DNA of 24,733 bases, from the IMG/VR virus record IMGVR_UViG_3300043420_000413, positions 1 through 24,733 of that record. The stretch is one strand, 5' to 3'. The number at the start of each line of letters is the position of its first letter. Position 1 is the first letter of the stretch. The position numbers were made by a program, and so were the translations under genes. This DNA comes from a virus. The notes under the pieces were generated by a model. That model saw only the letters and a list, made by a program, of their open reading frames with translations. It made no database searches and had not been told where the DNA came from. Below, in pieces: positions 1 to 6,986 of the stretch.

Positions 1-2
1 AG

Positions 3-188
3 GTCATCGACCTTGACGCAGCCACCTTCACCATCGAACGGGACGGCACCGTCGAGTCTTCACGTCCTCTCACCGCAGATGAGGTCGAGGCTTACACTCC
101 GAAGCCTGACCCGCGCGAGGCGGCTCTTGCCAAGTTGCAGGCGCTGGGTCTGACCGAACAGGAAGCCCTCGCACTCATCGGCGGCTGA
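3..188 (+). CDS. 3' end of a hypothetical phage protein (5' truncated by the window)
   Basis: An open frame enters from the left edge and runs 61 codons to TGA at 186-188. The visible part is acidic, then becomes a proline-containing linker (PKPDPREAA) followed by a short helical tail rich in Ala and Leu that ends in IGG. No domain is recognisable. It does not look like a capsid protease or a scaffold, which would be the usual neighbours upstream of a major capsid gene. Its codon use matches the phage genes that follow, so I think it is real coding sequence. The start lies outside the window and the function is unknown. Confidence 0.6.
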   Translation, partial: VIDLDAATFTIERDGTVESSRPLTADEVEAYTPKPDPREAALAKLQALGLTEQEALALIGG

Positions 189-199
189 CCCCCACCCCG

Positions 200-262
200 A
201 TGCCCGAAGGCGACTGGATGTGGGACGAACCCTCCGGCACATGGACCCCGTCGGAGTTTTAA
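200..262 (+). CDS. possible 20-aa ORF upstream of the capsid gene
   Basis: A 20-codon frame opens with ATG 11 bases after the previous stop and ends with TAA. The peptide is rich in Trp and acidic residues (GDWMWDEPSGTW). Short tryptophan-rich ORFs occur in phage structural regions, but there is no visible Shine-Dalgarno sequence before this ATG, and so short a frame can be chance. Listed as tentative, with no function suggested. Confidence 0.3.
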   Translation: MPEGDWMWDEPSGTWTPSEF

Positions 263-373
263 CATCACTCCCACGATTACCTGTTACCATCTTCATGCTG
301 ATACGCCCTACCCACGGGATACACCGGCTCGTCCGGGGCGGCACCCAACCCGATCAGAGGAGGGCGACAGCCC
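263..373 (+). promoter_or_regulatory. capsid gene leader with SD-proximal hairpin
   Basis: This 111-base gap holds no gene. Its 3' end carries a strong purine-rich ribosome binding site, with GGAGG at 359-363. A small hairpin, GGGC (362-365), loop GACA, GCCC (370-373), ends exactly at the capsid ATG and shares two bases with the ribosome binding site. Further up is a weak promoter-like pair, TTTAAC (258-263) and TGTTAC (282-287). I would not rely on that without mapping. The gap is the natural place for a promoter driving the highly expressed capsid gene. Confidence 0.35.
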
Positions 374-1549
374 ATGAACGATTTCATCAAGCGGCAGTAT
401 GAGCTGCGGCAGAATGCGTGGGAGCAGGCCAAGGGTCTCCTTGACACCGCTTTCACGGAGGGCCGTGACCTGACTGCCGACGAGCAGCAGACCTACGACC
501 GCATCAACGAGGACATCGACGCACGCAACGCGACGATTGAGCGTCTTGAGGCCGACTTCGCGCGCGAGGCTCGCGCTGCGGAGCAGCGTCTCTCCGACGG
601 CCCGGTCGTCCGTGAGGAGCGTCAGAGTGACGCGGACATTCTCCGTGCGATGGCGCGCGGCGAGATTCGCGAGTACACCTTTGAGAAGCGTCAGATGACG
701 ACCAGCACCGATGCTGCCGTCGTGCCGCAGGACTTTTGGGGCATGGTGGAGTCGGAGCTGATCACGACCGGACCTGCTCTTGAGCCGGGTGTGTTCACGA
801 TTCTCCGTACCGACGGTGCTGCCCCGATCAAGATGCCGCGTCAGACCGCGTTCTCGCAGGCGACTGCGACTGCGGAGGGCGCTGTGTTCACTGCGTCGAA
901 CCCGACCACGGACTCCGTGACGATTTCGGCGTTCAAGTATGGAACTCTCGTCAGCACCAGCCGCGAGCTTCTTGAGGACGCAGGCGTGGATGTGCAGGCG
1001 TTCCTTGCCCGTCAGATTGGTGTCGCGCTTGGTACTGCCATCAACTCTGTCGTCACGCTTGGTACCGGCACGGTTGAGCCTCGCGGCATCGTCCCGAATG
1101 CTTCGCTTGGTGTGACCGGCGGCACGGGTGTGTCGGGTGCCTTCACGGCGGCGGCACTCATCTCGTTGGCCCACAGTATTGATGCCGCGTACGCCCGTAG
1201 GCCGGGGGTGGGCTTCATGCTGAACCGGAAGACGCTGGGCCAGCTCCGTGCGATTCAGGACGGAGGTGGGGCGTTCGTCTACAACCCGGTTGTCGGTGGC
1301 GCAGAGACGCTGCTCGGCTACCGCGTCATTCAGAACCCGGCGATGGTGGACACCGCAGTCAACGCGAAGAGCGTCCTGTTCGGTGACTTCTCCGCGTTCT
1401 ATGTTCGTACCGCTGGCGGTCTTGAGATCGCGAGGTCGGACGACTACGGGTTCGCGACGGACACGATTACTTGGCGTGCGAGCATCCGGCTGGACTCCGT
1501 CCTGCCAATCGACGACGCGGTCAAGTACTTTGTCGGTGGTACTGCGTAA
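374..1549 (+). CDS. major capsid protein, HK97 fold
   Basis: A 391-residue protein that would form the icosahedral shell. Residues 1 to about 75 are charged and helical with heptad-like spacing (delta-domain type, usually acting as a built-in scaffold). A linker follows, then near residue 108 the mature-type capsid domain starts (TTSTDAAVVPQDFWG and on). The E-loop region around 130-160 and the later SRELLEDAGVDVQAFLARQIG segment are typical of HK97-family capsids of siphoviruses. Total length fits an unprocessed precursor of this family. Cleavage near residues 105-112 is plausible, but no protease gene is visible in the window. The ATG at 374 has a strong ribosome binding site. The next genes are sugar-modifying enzymes, so this protein is a candidate substrate for glycosylation. 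Confidence 0.88.
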   Translation: MNDFIKRQYELRQNAWEQAKGLLDTAFTEGRDLTADEQQTYDRINEDIDARNATIERLEADFAREARAAEQRLSDGPVVREERQSDADILRAMARGEIREYTFEKRQMTTSTDAAVVPQDFWGMVESELITTGPALEPGVFTILRTDGAAPIKMPRQTAFSQATATAEGAVFTASNPTTDSVTISAFKYGTLVSTSRELLEDAGVDVQAFLARQIGVALGTAINSVVTLGTGTVEPRGIVPNASLGVTGGTGVSGAFTAAALISLAHSIDAAYARRPGVGFMLNRKTLGQLRAIQDGGGAFVYNPVVGGAETLLGYRVIQNPAMVDTAVNAKSVLFGDFSAFYVRTAGGLEIARSDDYGFATDTITWRASIRLDSVLPIDDAVKYFVGGTA

Positions 1550-1564
1550 CATCTAGCACGACCG

Positions 1565-1598
1565 CCGGGGGGTGGACAGCGCAGGGTCCACTCCCCGG
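1565..1598 (+). terminator. 12-bp GC-rich hairpin after the capsid gene
   Basis: Arms CCGGGGGGTGGA (1565-1576) and TCCACTCCCCGG (1587-1598) pair over all 12 positions, with one G-U pair, around a 10-base loop. The hairpin begins 16 bases after the capsid stop codon. No T-run follows, so this is not a classic intrinsic terminator. It could be a tail-less terminator, a partial attenuator that lowers expression of the downstream sugar genes, or a 3' stabiliser of capsid mRNA. Confidence 0.6.
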
Positions 1599-1626
1599 CA
1601 CCTGCGACCCTGCGCCGGAGGTTCCT

Positions 1627-2787
1627 GTGCGCTCTCCTGCGATCCTGTGGTGGTCGAACAATCCGACGGCACCGACGGGCTACGGCTCGCAAACGAAGAC
1701 CGTCGTCTCACGGATGGCGAAGGCAGGCCACCCGGTCGCGGTCGCATCCAACTGGGGCACCGAAGGCACGACAAGCGCGTGGCCTTCCCCGTACGGTCAA
1801 AACATCCCGATCTATCCGCGAGGCTACGACGGCTATTCGCAGGATGTCATCGTCGGTCACTACGAGGACTGGGCCGCGCATCATCCCGACATCGGGACGA
1901 CGCTGGTCACTCTCTACGATGTTTGGGTGCTGACGAACCCTCGTCTTGCAGAGCTGCCGCGCTCCATCATCTCGTGGGTGCCTATCGACCATATGCCGGT
2001 CACGAACGCGGTCGCGTCATGGTGTGCCCGTCCGAATGTCCGGCCTATCGCGATGTCCAAGTACGGGCAGGAGCAGTTGGCGCGCAAGGACATCGAATCG
2101 ACCTACATCCCTCACACGATTGAGGATGTGTTCCACTACCGGAAGGATCATGGGAACCTGATGCAGTTCCCTGACGACACTTTCGTGGTGATGATGAACG
2201 CTGCGAACAAGGGTGTCCATCCGAACCGCAAGAGGTGGAGCGAGAACCTGCTGGCCCTGTCGGTGTTCATGAAGAAGCATGAGGATGTCCGGGCGTACTT
2301 GCACACGGAGGCGCAATGTCCTGCCGGGATTGACCTGATGATGTTGGCGCAGGCAGTCGGGCTGCCGTCGGATCGTCTGTCGTGGCCTGCACAGTACACC
2401 TACCGGATGGGCGGCTTCGATGAGAATGCGCTGGCGCGTCTTTACAGTCAGGCCGATGTGCTGCTTGCCGCGTCGGGCGGTGAAGGTTTCGGTATCCCGG
2501 TGATTGAGGCGATGGCGTGTGGTACTCGCACCATCGTCTCTGACTTTTCGGCGCAGCCGGAGTTGGTGAGTGCGGACTGTTACAAGGTCGATGGTCAGCC
2601 GGAGTGGAACCCGACCCAGTTGGGATTCCTGTTCACCCCACGGGTGCAGTCGATTGTCGATGCGCTGGAGGATGCGTACAGCAAGGGGAAGGTGCGTTCG
2701 CAGGCTGCGGTGTCGAAGGCCGGTGAGTACAACGCTGACCGGGTGTTCAAGCAGTCATGGAAGCCTCTGCTGAAGGAGATGGCGTGA
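1627..2787 (+). CDS. glycosyltransferase, GT-B fold, GT4-like
   Basis: A 386-residue enzyme expected to transfer a sugar from a nucleotide donor. The C-terminal half has the GT4 signature: ADVLLAASGGEGFGIPVIE at about 277-294 contains the E-x7-E motif (E286, E294), followed by AMACGTRTIVSDFSAQPEL. The N-terminal half starts with a first-strand motif (AILWWSNN) and the Ser/Gly-rich TGYGSQT turn seen in GT-B enzymes. I chose GTG 1627 because GGAGG lies at 1617-1621. The open frame continues upstream to 1471, but that would overlap the capsid gene and lacks a ribosome site. It is the first of four coupled sugar genes. Acceptor and donor cannot be read from the sequence; a virion protein is the likely acceptor. 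Confidence 0.85.
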   Translation: MRSPAILWWSNNPTAPTGYGSQTKTVVSRMAKAGHPVAVASNWGTEGTTSAWPSPYGQNIPIYPRGYDGYSQDVIVGHYEDWAAHHPDIGTTLVTLYDVWVLTNPRLAELPRSIISWVPIDHMPVTNAVASWCARPNVRPIAMSKYGQEQLARKDIESTYIPHTIEDVFHYRKDHGNLMQFPDDTFVVMMNAANKGVHPNRKRWSENLLALSVFMKKHEDVRAYLHTEAQCPAGIDLMMLAQAVGLPSDRLSWPAQYTYRMGGFDENALARLYSQADVLLAASGGEGFGIPVIEAMACGTRTIVSDFSAQPELVSADCYKVDGQPEWNPTQLGFLFTPRVQSIVDALEDAYSKGKVRSQAAVSKAGEYNADRVFKQSWKPLLKEMA

Positions 2788-3683
2788 ATCTTGTGACGGG
2801 TGGTCTTGGTTTCATCGGATCGTGGCTGGTCGATTCGCTTGTCGCTGACGGTGAGCCTGTCGTCATCGTCGATGATGGGCGCGGCAAGGCGACCTACAAG
2901 CCGCCTGCCGGTGTGGATGTGCTGCGGCACGACATCTCTGCGTTGGGAAGCGACCTCGGACGGCTAAATGCGGTTTGGCATCTTGCGTCGCCGGTCGGCC
3001 CGGTCGGTGTGATTGAGCAGGCCGGTCGTATCACCGGGCAGGTCATCGCCGGGACGCAGGCTGCTATCCGGTACGCGCAGCAGTCGGACTGTCCGCTCAT
3101 TCTCGTGTCCACATCGGAGGTGTATGGCGGCGGAGCTGACGGGCTGTGCGACGAGTTGATGCCGATGCTCGTGTCGTCGTGGTATTCGGCACGGGGCGAG
3201 TATCAGACGGCGAAACTCGCTGCGGAGGTGATGGCGTACAACACGGATGTCGATGTTCGCATCATCCGTCCGTTCAATGTGGCAGGGCCGCGTCAGCGTC
3301 CCGAGGGCGGTTTCGTGCTGGCACGCTGGAAGCAGCAGCATCTTCGTGGCGAACCGATCACGGTGTATGAGCCGGGGACGCAGCGCCGCGCCATGACCTC
3401 CGTGTTCGATGTTGTTGAAGGGATGCGTGTTGTCCGCGAGGAAGGCGATGTCGGCATTTGGAACATCGGCAACCCGGACAATGTGGTGACGATGCTGGAA
3501 CTTGCTGACCTGTGGGTCGATCAGACTGGCGACGAGGTCGCCATCGTGGACCCGATTTCGCTGCATGGCGGTGCGTTCCGTGAGGCTCCCGACAAGTACC
3601 CGGACGCGAGCAAGGCGATGTCGATTGGCTGGCGACCGCAGTACAGCGTCTCCGACATCATTGAGCAGGTGCTGCTCGCATGA
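2784..3683 (+). CDS. NAD-dependent sugar epimerase/dehydratase (extended SDR)
   Basis: A 299-residue extended short-chain dehydrogenase acting on a nucleotide sugar. The N-terminal Rossmann motif GGLGFIG (6-12) and an acidic pair at 30-31 (VDD) indicate NAD binding. The catalytic set is S/T near 110 (STSEVYG) and Y140-x3-K144. RPFNVAGPRQ at about 162-171 is typical of the UDP-glucuronate decarboxylase / dTDP-glucose dehydratase / epimerase group. Start GTG 2784 overlaps the previous stop as GTGA and has AAGGAG about 5 bases upstream; an in-frame ATG at 2757 would add nine residues but has no ribosome site. It probably makes or modifies the donor sugar for the adjacent transferases. The exact reaction (decarboxylase, epimerase or dehydratase) is not resolvable here. 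Confidence 0.87.
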   Translation: MNLVTGGLGFIGSWLVDSLVADGEPVVIVDDGRGKATYKPPAGVDVLRHDISALGSDLGRLNAVWHLASPVGPVGVIEQAGRITGQVIAGTQAAIRYAQQSDCPLILVSTSEVYGGGADGLCDELMPMLVSSWYSARGEYQTAKLAAEVMAYNTDVDVRIIRPFNVAGPRQRPEGGFVLARWKQQHLRGEPITVYEPGTQRRAMTSVFDVVEGMRVVREEGDVGIWNIGNPDNVVTMLELADLWVDQTGDEVAIVDPISLHGGAFREAPDKYPDASKAMSIGWRPQYSVSDIIEQVLLA

Positions 3684-4378
3684 TTCCGGTGCTGGGTGTT
3701 CCCATCCTGAACCGTGCCGACCTTGCCGCACGCATGGTGCGGTCCATCGACCATCCGGTTCGTGAGCTGGTGGTGGTGGTCAACGGCCCGGAGGACGACA
3801 TCGTTCCGGTGATGCAAGATGCAATCACCATGAATCCGAATGTGCTGTCGGTGCTGTGGTGCCGTCCCGGTTTCAACTTGGGCTGCGGCGGCTCATGGAA
3901 CTTCGTCATCCGATCGCGTCCGGCAGGACCGTGGTGGCTCATCGTCAACGCCGACATCGTGTTCGCACCGGGCGACCTTGCGATGCTTGTCGATGACATG
4001 GCTGACCACGGAGGCTTCGCGACCCTGTTTGAGTACGGGGCGTTCGCTTTGGACACGGAGGTCGTTGACCGGGTCGGCTGGTTCGACGAGCATTTCGTAC
4101 CAATGTATTTTGAGGACCGCGACTATGAGCGTCGCCTGCATCTTGCAGGCATCGTCGAACGGCACCTGCCGTCCAAGACGCTGCACGACACCTCGTCCAC
4201 GATCCATTCGGATGCGCGTCTCGCGTTGCGGAACGGTCAGACCTTCGTAGACAACGGCGACTACTTCGTCCTGAAATGGGGCAATCATCCTCGCAGCGGC
4301 GACCTTTATGAGCAGCCGTTCAACGGGGGGCCGTGCCCGGTGTCGTTGAGACAAAGGCTGGTGAGGCAGGCATGGTGA
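3680..4378 (+). CDS. glycosyltransferase, GT2-like (GT-A fold)
   Basis: A 232-residue protein with the layout of small GT2 enzymes: an N-terminal strand with PVLGVPILNR (3-12), the VVVVNGP nucleotide-binding strand (31-37), WLIVNADIVF (86-95), where NAD stands in place of the metal-binding DxD, and GWFDEHFVPMYFEDRDYERR (133-152), a hallmark of rhamnosyltransferase-type GT2 members. The ATG overlaps the epimerase stop as ATGA. It lies in the four-gene sugar cassette downstream of the capsid gene. Loss of the first Asp of DxD is common in this family and does not imply inactivity. Substrate unknown. Confidence 0.82.
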   Translation: MIPVLGVPILNRADLAARMVRSIDHPVRELVVVVNGPEDDIVPVMQDAITMNPNVLSVLWCRPGFNLGCGGSWNFVIRSRPAGPWWLIVNADIVFAPGDLAMLVDDMADHGGFATLFEYGAFALDTEVVDRVGWFDEHFVPMYFEDRDYERRLHLAGIVERHLPSKTLHDTSSTIHSDARLALRNGQTFVDNGDYFVLKWGNHPRSGDLYEQPFNGGPCPVSLRQRLVRQAW

Positions 4379-5118
4379 TTGACGGTGTGATGTGGTACAG
4401 CGAGATTGATGCGTTGGAGTTGCGGCTGCGGATGCTTGACCCGTTCGTCGATGTGTTCGTCGTCGTCGAATCAGACCTGACGCATTCGGGGCTGTTCAAG
4501 ACTTGGCGGCTGGGTGAGCATCGTGACCGTCTCGCGCCGTGGTGGGACGACATCGTTTGGGTGAAGCATCAGCAGCGCCCCCACCCGAACGCTTGGGTGC
4601 TGGAACGCGACCAGCGTCACGCAATCAAGCACGCCGTTTCCGGGCTGGCTGGCGCAGACGATGTAGTCGTCTTCTCCGATGTGGACGAGATTTGGTCGCC
4701 GTCCTGCCTGAAGGTGTGGCAGGAGCGGATCGCAGCAGCGAGCATGGATTTCCGGCTGTTCTCTGTGTATTGGCAATGGCCTGCACGGTGGCGAGGTTCC
4801 ATCGGTGGGCCGTGGAGCGTGATGGAACATAAGGATTGGAACGGGCTGCGAGACATCCGTGCTTCGATGCCGTCGGTCAAGGGCGGCTGGCATTTCTCTT
4901 GGATGGGTGGCACGGAGCAACAGGTCGCCAAGCGCGACTCGTTCGCCCACCGGGAGTTTGCCGATATCGATGTGGTGCCGTTCGCGGCGCAGGGCCGATG
5001 GTTCGACGGCACCGACCTGATTGAGACTGCCGAAGGTCTGCCTGACGAGGTGTTCATCGGGATGCCGCCTGCGTGGTATAGGACGCGCTCCGGTACGATG
5101 CCGCCTGCCGGAGGTTGA
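4372..5118 (+). CDS. glycosyltransferase family 17-like protein
   Basis: A 248-residue protein that I recognise as GT17-like. That family includes the eukaryotic beta-1,4-N-acetylglucosaminyltransferase III and many phage and bacterial relatives. Seen here: EIDALELRLRMLDPFVDVFV (11-30), VVESDLTHSG (31-40) and VVVFSDVDEIWSP (98-110), where SDVDEI is the family's probable metal/nucleotide site. The frame is open back to 4333. I prefer ATG 4372 or GTG 4375, which overlap the preceding TGA as elsewhere in this operon. It is the last gene of the sugar cassette, and the next gene follows after two bases. The bacterial members are poorly characterised, so the transferred sugar is unknown. Confidence 0.8.
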   Translation: MVIDGVMWYSEIDALELRLRMLDPFVDVFVVVESDLTHSGLFKTWRLGEHRDRLAPWWDDIVWVKHQQRPHPNAWVLERDQRHAIKHAVSGLAGADDVVVFSDVDEIWSPSCLKVWQERIAAASMDFRLFSVYWQWPARWRGSIGGPWSVMEHKDWNGLRDIRASMPSVKGGWHFSWMGGTEQQVAKRDSFAHREFADIDVVPFAAQGRWFDGTDLIETAEGLPDEVFIGMPPAWYRTRSGTMPPAGG

Positions 5119-5120
5119 CC

Positions 5121-5723
5121 GTGGCTACCTATGCGACCCTTCAAGAGCTGAAGGCGGCGTTGAACATCGCCGACGCTGTTGACGACACCCAGTTGAATGC
5201 GGCGCTGACCTCTGCGTCCGCATGGGTCGATGGGTACTGCTCACGGACCTTCGGGACCGCGTCGGGAACCGCCACCAAGGATTACGCGCCGACCTCCATG
5301 TATGCGCCGCTCTACATCGACGACGCGACCGCCATCGTTGAGGTGCGGTTGGACGACAACTGCGACGGCACCTTCGCGACGGTCCTTGGCAGCGCGAACT
5401 GGCAGACCGAACCGGTCAATCAGTATGTGGACGGGCTGGCGTATCCCATCAACCGGCTCCGTCCGATCCAAGAGGGCTACTGGCCCATGTCGGTGTTCGC
5501 CGGTCAGGCCACCGTCCGGGTGTCGGCAACCTACGGGTGGCCTGCGGTCCCGGCGGCGGTGAACAGCGCGACCATCATGCAGGCCGCACGGCTGTTCAAG
5601 CGGCTGGACGCTCCGCTTGGTGTCATGGGATTCGGTGACCTTGGGCCGGTCAGGGTGTCGCGCTACATCGACCCGGATGTTGAGGCGCTGCTCGCTCCGT
5701 ACCGTCTCCGCGCCTACCTCTGA
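5121..5723 (+). CDS. head-tail connector / adaptor (HK97 gp6-like)
   Basis: A 200-residue protein with an adaptor-like opening: YATLQELKAALNI followed by DDTQLNAALTSASAWVDGYC (about 17-36), a helical pair common in gp6/gp15-type adaptors that dock under the portal ring. The middle is beta-rich (DATAIVEVRLDDNCDG) and the C-terminus resumes helices. I chose GTG 5121 because GGAGG at 5110-5114 is six bases upstream. A TTG at 5115 abuts the ribosome site and is unlikely. In most siphoviruses this gene directly follows the capsid gene; here four sugar genes intervene, which makes the cassette look inserted. Confidence 0.7.
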   Translation: MATYATLQELKAALNIADAVDDTQLNAALTSASAWVDGYCSRTFGTASGTATKDYAPTSMYAPLYIDDATAIVEVRLDDNCDGTFATVLGSANWQTEPVNQYVDGLAYPINRLRPIQEGYWPMSVFAGQATVRVSATYGWPAVPAAVNSATIMQAARLFKRLDAPLGVMGFGDLGPVRVSRYIDPDVEALLAPYRLRAYL

Positions 5724-6130
5724 TGGCGACCCTCACCGAAATCCGCAACGGGCTAGCGACACGGCTCGCCACCATCTCCGGGCTGCGTGTCTCCGCGACC
5801 CTGCCGGAACAGTTGAACCCACCCATCGCCGTCATCGGCCCGGAAGCAATCACCTACGACCTGAACAACCGCAACGGCCTGCACCAGTACACCATGACGG
5901 TGACGCTGATCGTCGCGCGTGCCGATGCGCGTTCCGCACAGACACAGTTGGATGCCTATGTCGCACCGTCCGGGTCGTCCTCCGTGAAGGCTGCTATTGA
6001 GGGCGACCGGACGCTGGGCGGCAAGGTCGACACCTGCCGGGTCACCACGGTCACCAACTATGCGATGACGGATACCCTTGAGATTCCTTATCTTGGTCTT
6101 GATTTCACCGTGGAGGTTTGGGGAGGATGA
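5723..6130 (+). CDS. tail terminator / head-tail completion protein
   Basis: A 135-residue protein starting at an ATG that overlaps the adaptor stop (TGATG). It opens with a helix (LTEIRNGLATRLATI). A beta-rich body follows (PPIAVIGPEAITYDLN, QYTMTVTLIVARADARSAQTQLDAYV), ending with a strand LDFTVEVWGG. The size, the fold pattern and the position between adaptor and tail tube fit the tail terminator class, which caps the tail tube before head joining. Similarity is by pattern only; a neck protein of another class is possible. Confidence 0.6.
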   Translation: MATLTEIRNGLATRLATISGLRVSATLPEQLNPPIAVIGPEAITYDLNNRNGLHQYTMTVTLIVARADARSAQTQLDAYVAPSGSSSVKAAIEGDRTLGGKVDTCRVTTVTNYAMTDTLEIPYLGLDFTVEVWGG

Positions 6131-6303
6131 GCTGGACTGTCATTTCGGAGCGTCTTGACTGGCCTGTCGGCACGGTCCTGACGGACGACGACCTCGCAGG
6201 CTGTAACATTGACGCGCTGGTGACCGCCGGTCACCTCGCACCGGCTCACAAGCCGAAGGCTGTCAGAGAGAACGACCCGGTTGAGCCGGGTGAGGAGGAC
6301 TGA
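6127..6303 (+). CDS. small hypothetical protein between terminator and tail tube
   Basis: A 58-residue acidic protein: WTVISERLDWPVGTVLTDDD, then NIDALVTAGHLAP and a charged C-terminal tail (VEPGEED). Many phages keep a small ORF of this kind between head-completion and tail-tube genes; I do not know its role. The ATG overlaps the previous stop (ATGA), with a G-rich ribosome site just before it. A TTG at 6118 would add three residues. Confidence 0.6.
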   Translation: MSWTVISERLDWPVGTVLTDDDLAGCNIDALVTAGHLAPAHKPKAVRENDPVEPGEED

Positions 6304-6305
6304 AC

Positions 6306-6713
6306 ATGGCGCGTGTCGTGCTTACGGACGCGATTGTCAAGGTCGGCGGTGTTGACCTGTCAGACCACATTGCCAGCGTGACCTATGAGAGCAGCGTGGA
6401 CGAGGTCGAGACGACCGCGTTCGGGCAGACCGGGCGTACCCGTGTCGGTGGACTGAAGGACGAGTCGGTTTCGCTGTCGTTCCACACCGACTGGGCTGCC
6501 GCTTCGGTCGATGCGACCATCTCGCCGCTCGTCGGTGGGACCGCATCCATCTACCTTGCTGCCGCCGGAACTGCCATCTCCGCGACCAACCCGAAGTACA
6601 CCGGCAATGTCCTCATCACCTCTTGGGGATGGGGCGGCGCTGTCGGTGAGCTGGCGACGGTCGATGTCACTTGGCCTGTCGATGGTGTGCTGACTCGCGG
6701 CACGACTGCTTGA
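6306..6713 (+). CDS. major tail tube protein
   Basis: A 135-residue protein with the short-tail-tube pattern: an N-terminal strand AIVKVGGVDLSDHIASVTYE, a variable loop with VETTAFGQTGRTRVGGLKDE, then SVSLSFHTDWAA, and a late strand pair (PKYTGNVLITSWGWGGAVGE, ATVDVTWPVDG). The DLSDHIASV start and the VDxVETTAFG segment are common in tail tubes of actinophages and related siphoviruses. GAGGAGG at 6292-6298 is a strong ribosome site seven bases from ATG, consistent with high expression. It stacks in hexamers to form the tail tube, and the chaperone genes follow, as expected. Confidence 0.8.
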   Translation: MARVVLTDAIVKVGGVDLSDHIASVTYESSVDEVETTAFGQTGRTRVGGLKDESVSLSFHTDWAAASVDATISPLVGGTASIYLAAAGTAISATNPKYTGNVLITSWGWGGAVGELATVDVTWPVDGVLTRGTTA

Positions 6714-6725
6714 GGAGAATGATTG

Positions 6726-6986
6726 ATGGCAAGACTGCGCGCAGCCGTTGAGTTCTCCGATGGAAGGTCAGCCGAGTATCCGATCACGCCCAAGGTTGAG
6801 GTGGACTTTGAGCGTCAGCGCGGTACTGGGCTGACCAAGGCGTTCGCAGAGTCCCGGCGTGAGGACATCTATCTTCTCGCTTGGATGGCGCACAAGGCTT
6901 CGGGTGAGGGGCCGAAGCCGTTCAACGAGTGGCTTGACGATGTGGTCGATGCCGACCTGATTGCGAACACCGAACGCCCTTTATAG
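6726..6986 (+). CDS. tail assembly chaperone, short form (G)
   Basis: An 86-residue protein with the G-type chaperone pattern: a beta start (RLRAAVEFSDGRSAEYPITP), VEVDFERQRGTGLTKAF, and a helix that includes EDIYLLAWMAHKASG. It lies between tail tube and tape measure. The frame ends at TAG 6984-6986, immediately after a slippery heptamer, so most ribosomes should stop here. ATG 6726 follows GAGGAG at 6713-6718 with suitable spacing; a TTG three bases earlier is unlikely. It binds the tape measure protein and tube subunits during tail assembly in known systems and is not in the virion. Confidence 0.75.
   Translation: MARLRAAVEFSDGRSAEYPITPKVEVDFERQRGTGLTKAFAESRREDIYLLAWMAHKASGEGPKPFNEWLDDVVDADLIANTERPL

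Noticed and set aside
330-346. 16-base exact match (cgtccggggcggcacc) shared with the endolysin gene near 17174
   Set aside because: GC-rich, one copy within coding sequence, and about the length expected by chance at this composition; no matching context on either side.
1471-1626. N-terminal extension of the first glycosyltransferase into the capsid gene
   Set aside because: No ribosome site, overlap with the capsid coding end and non-family sequence; GTG 1627 has GGAGG at the right distance.
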